From Clostridiales bacterium (lineage in GTDB: Bacteria > Bacillota > Clostridia > Lachnospirales > WRAX01): a DNA stretch of 32,004 bases. Below, piece by piece: positions 31,561 to 32,004 of this stretch. Position 1 is the first letter of the stretch; every line of letters starts with the position of its first letter. Below the pieces are notes generated by a model. The model was not told the DNA's origin, made no database searches, and saw only the letters and a list, made by a program, of their open reading frames with translations. The stretch lies in assembly GCA_031265685.1 (NCBI GenBank), contig JAISCI010000064.1:1-32004 (forward strand). Direction: 5' to 3'. Position numbers and translations under genes: made by a program.

Positions 31561-32004
31561 GGTGATTTGCCAGAAAGCGCGATGGGGGTGGATATAAACA
31601 GAAATGAAAATCCTCGAATTAACCAAGGAGCGTTCAAAAACCCCAGCCACTCGCGCTGTTTTAGTAAAACCGTAATAGCCTCTATGCAAACAACGCCAAG
31701 AAAAATCTTGGCAAGTCCCTCACAGCGCGTGGCGGCACAACGGAGCATCGTGATTTTCTGCCGAAAACACTCGGCGAGACGACGCCCCTTATACTCCCCA
31801 AAGCCGCATTCCTGTTCTTAATTAAATTATGGCAGTGTATATGTTACTCTAAAAACCAAACAAAAAAGCGCGGCAATATGAACGAAAAATCCACCATTGT
31901 AAAACGTACTGAAGAATAAAAAAACTGAAGTTAACTGTGCTTTCCCGTGCATTCGCGTGAAATCCCGTGCTTGCGGCATTTGCGGCTACGATTGCGGACA
32001 TTTT
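31561..32004. other. Right end with no recognisable gene
   Basis: About 440 bases, AT-richer toward the right. A minus-strand frame at 31533-31748 has hydrophobic stretches, but it overlaps the promoter and matches no family I know. I see no RNA gene or repeat of the palindromic family here. Confidence 0.4.

Noticed and set aside
31533-31748. A 71-codon minus-strand frame with a hydrophobic stretch
   Set aside because: Overlaps the promoter of the regulator operon and matches no family.

Overview
The window looks like chromosomal DNA of a GC-rich, uncultured-type Clostridia (Bacillota). The evidence is the gene order yicC-remA-gmk-rpoZ-priA-def-fmt-yugP, an RqcH/NFACT protein, a class B sortase, a short-form HisG with HisZ, and purine-rich Shine-Dalgarno sites. 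Housekeeping genes are visibly GC-rich; the left end and the spaces between operons are AT-richer and full of decayed mobile DNA. No tRNA, rRNA or CRISPR array is visible.

Layout. 1-1980: an orphan promoter with a perfect ArsR-type operator palindrome, a headless coding-like frame, and a wrecked IS110-family transposase carrying three copies of a palindromic repeat. 1990-4263: a zinc-type ArsR repressor and a Zn/Cd P-type ATPase. 4490-5086: a hypoxanthine/uracil-DNA glycosylase on the minus strand with its terminator. 5090-7550: remnants of a serine recombinase and an IS5-family transposase, more palindromic repeats, and a possible PucR fragment. 7554-7979: a small membrane-anchored FMN_bind-like protein. 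8227-14274: a histidine operon hisZ-hisG-orf-orf-hisD-hisB-hisA::hisIE, with two unknown genes in the middle and a HisA-HisIE fusion at the end; hisC, hisH and hisF are absent. 14269-15311: a MITE-like element, then a class B sortase. 15312-16260: a second IS5 remnant. 16318-31499, all minus strand: a regulator with an OmpR-type DNA-binding domain and BTAD, a SWIM-SNF2 helicase, another MITE-like element, an aconitase-family hydratase, rqcH, then the gmk-type operon ending in a YugP metallopeptidase. 31561-32004 holds nothing recognisable.

The most striking signal is a modular, nested palindromic repeat family present at least ten times in 32 kb. It is built from a few 9-base words (GAATTTTGC, GAAGTTTGC, GCATTATCG, GAATTTCGC, GAAGTTCGC and their complements) joined by short linkers that are themselves complementary. 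Copies lie between genes, inside two kinds of dead transposase, in frame inside two apparently intact metabolic enzymes (the aconitase-family protein and the HisA-HisIE junction), and at the tip of two MITE-like elements flanked by TA. The behaviour resembles the protein-coding palindromic elements described in Rickettsia, but the sequences and host differ. This is my main candidate for an undescribed system.

How the genes work together: the his operon supplies part of histidine synthesis and would need hisC, hisH, hisF and a histidinol-phosphate phosphatase from elsewhere. The minus-strand operon links nucleotide supply (gmk), transcription (rpoZ), replication restart (priA) and initiator-tRNA formylation with nascent-peptide deformylation (fmt, def). 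The ArsR-ATPase pair is a self-contained metal-resistance unit.
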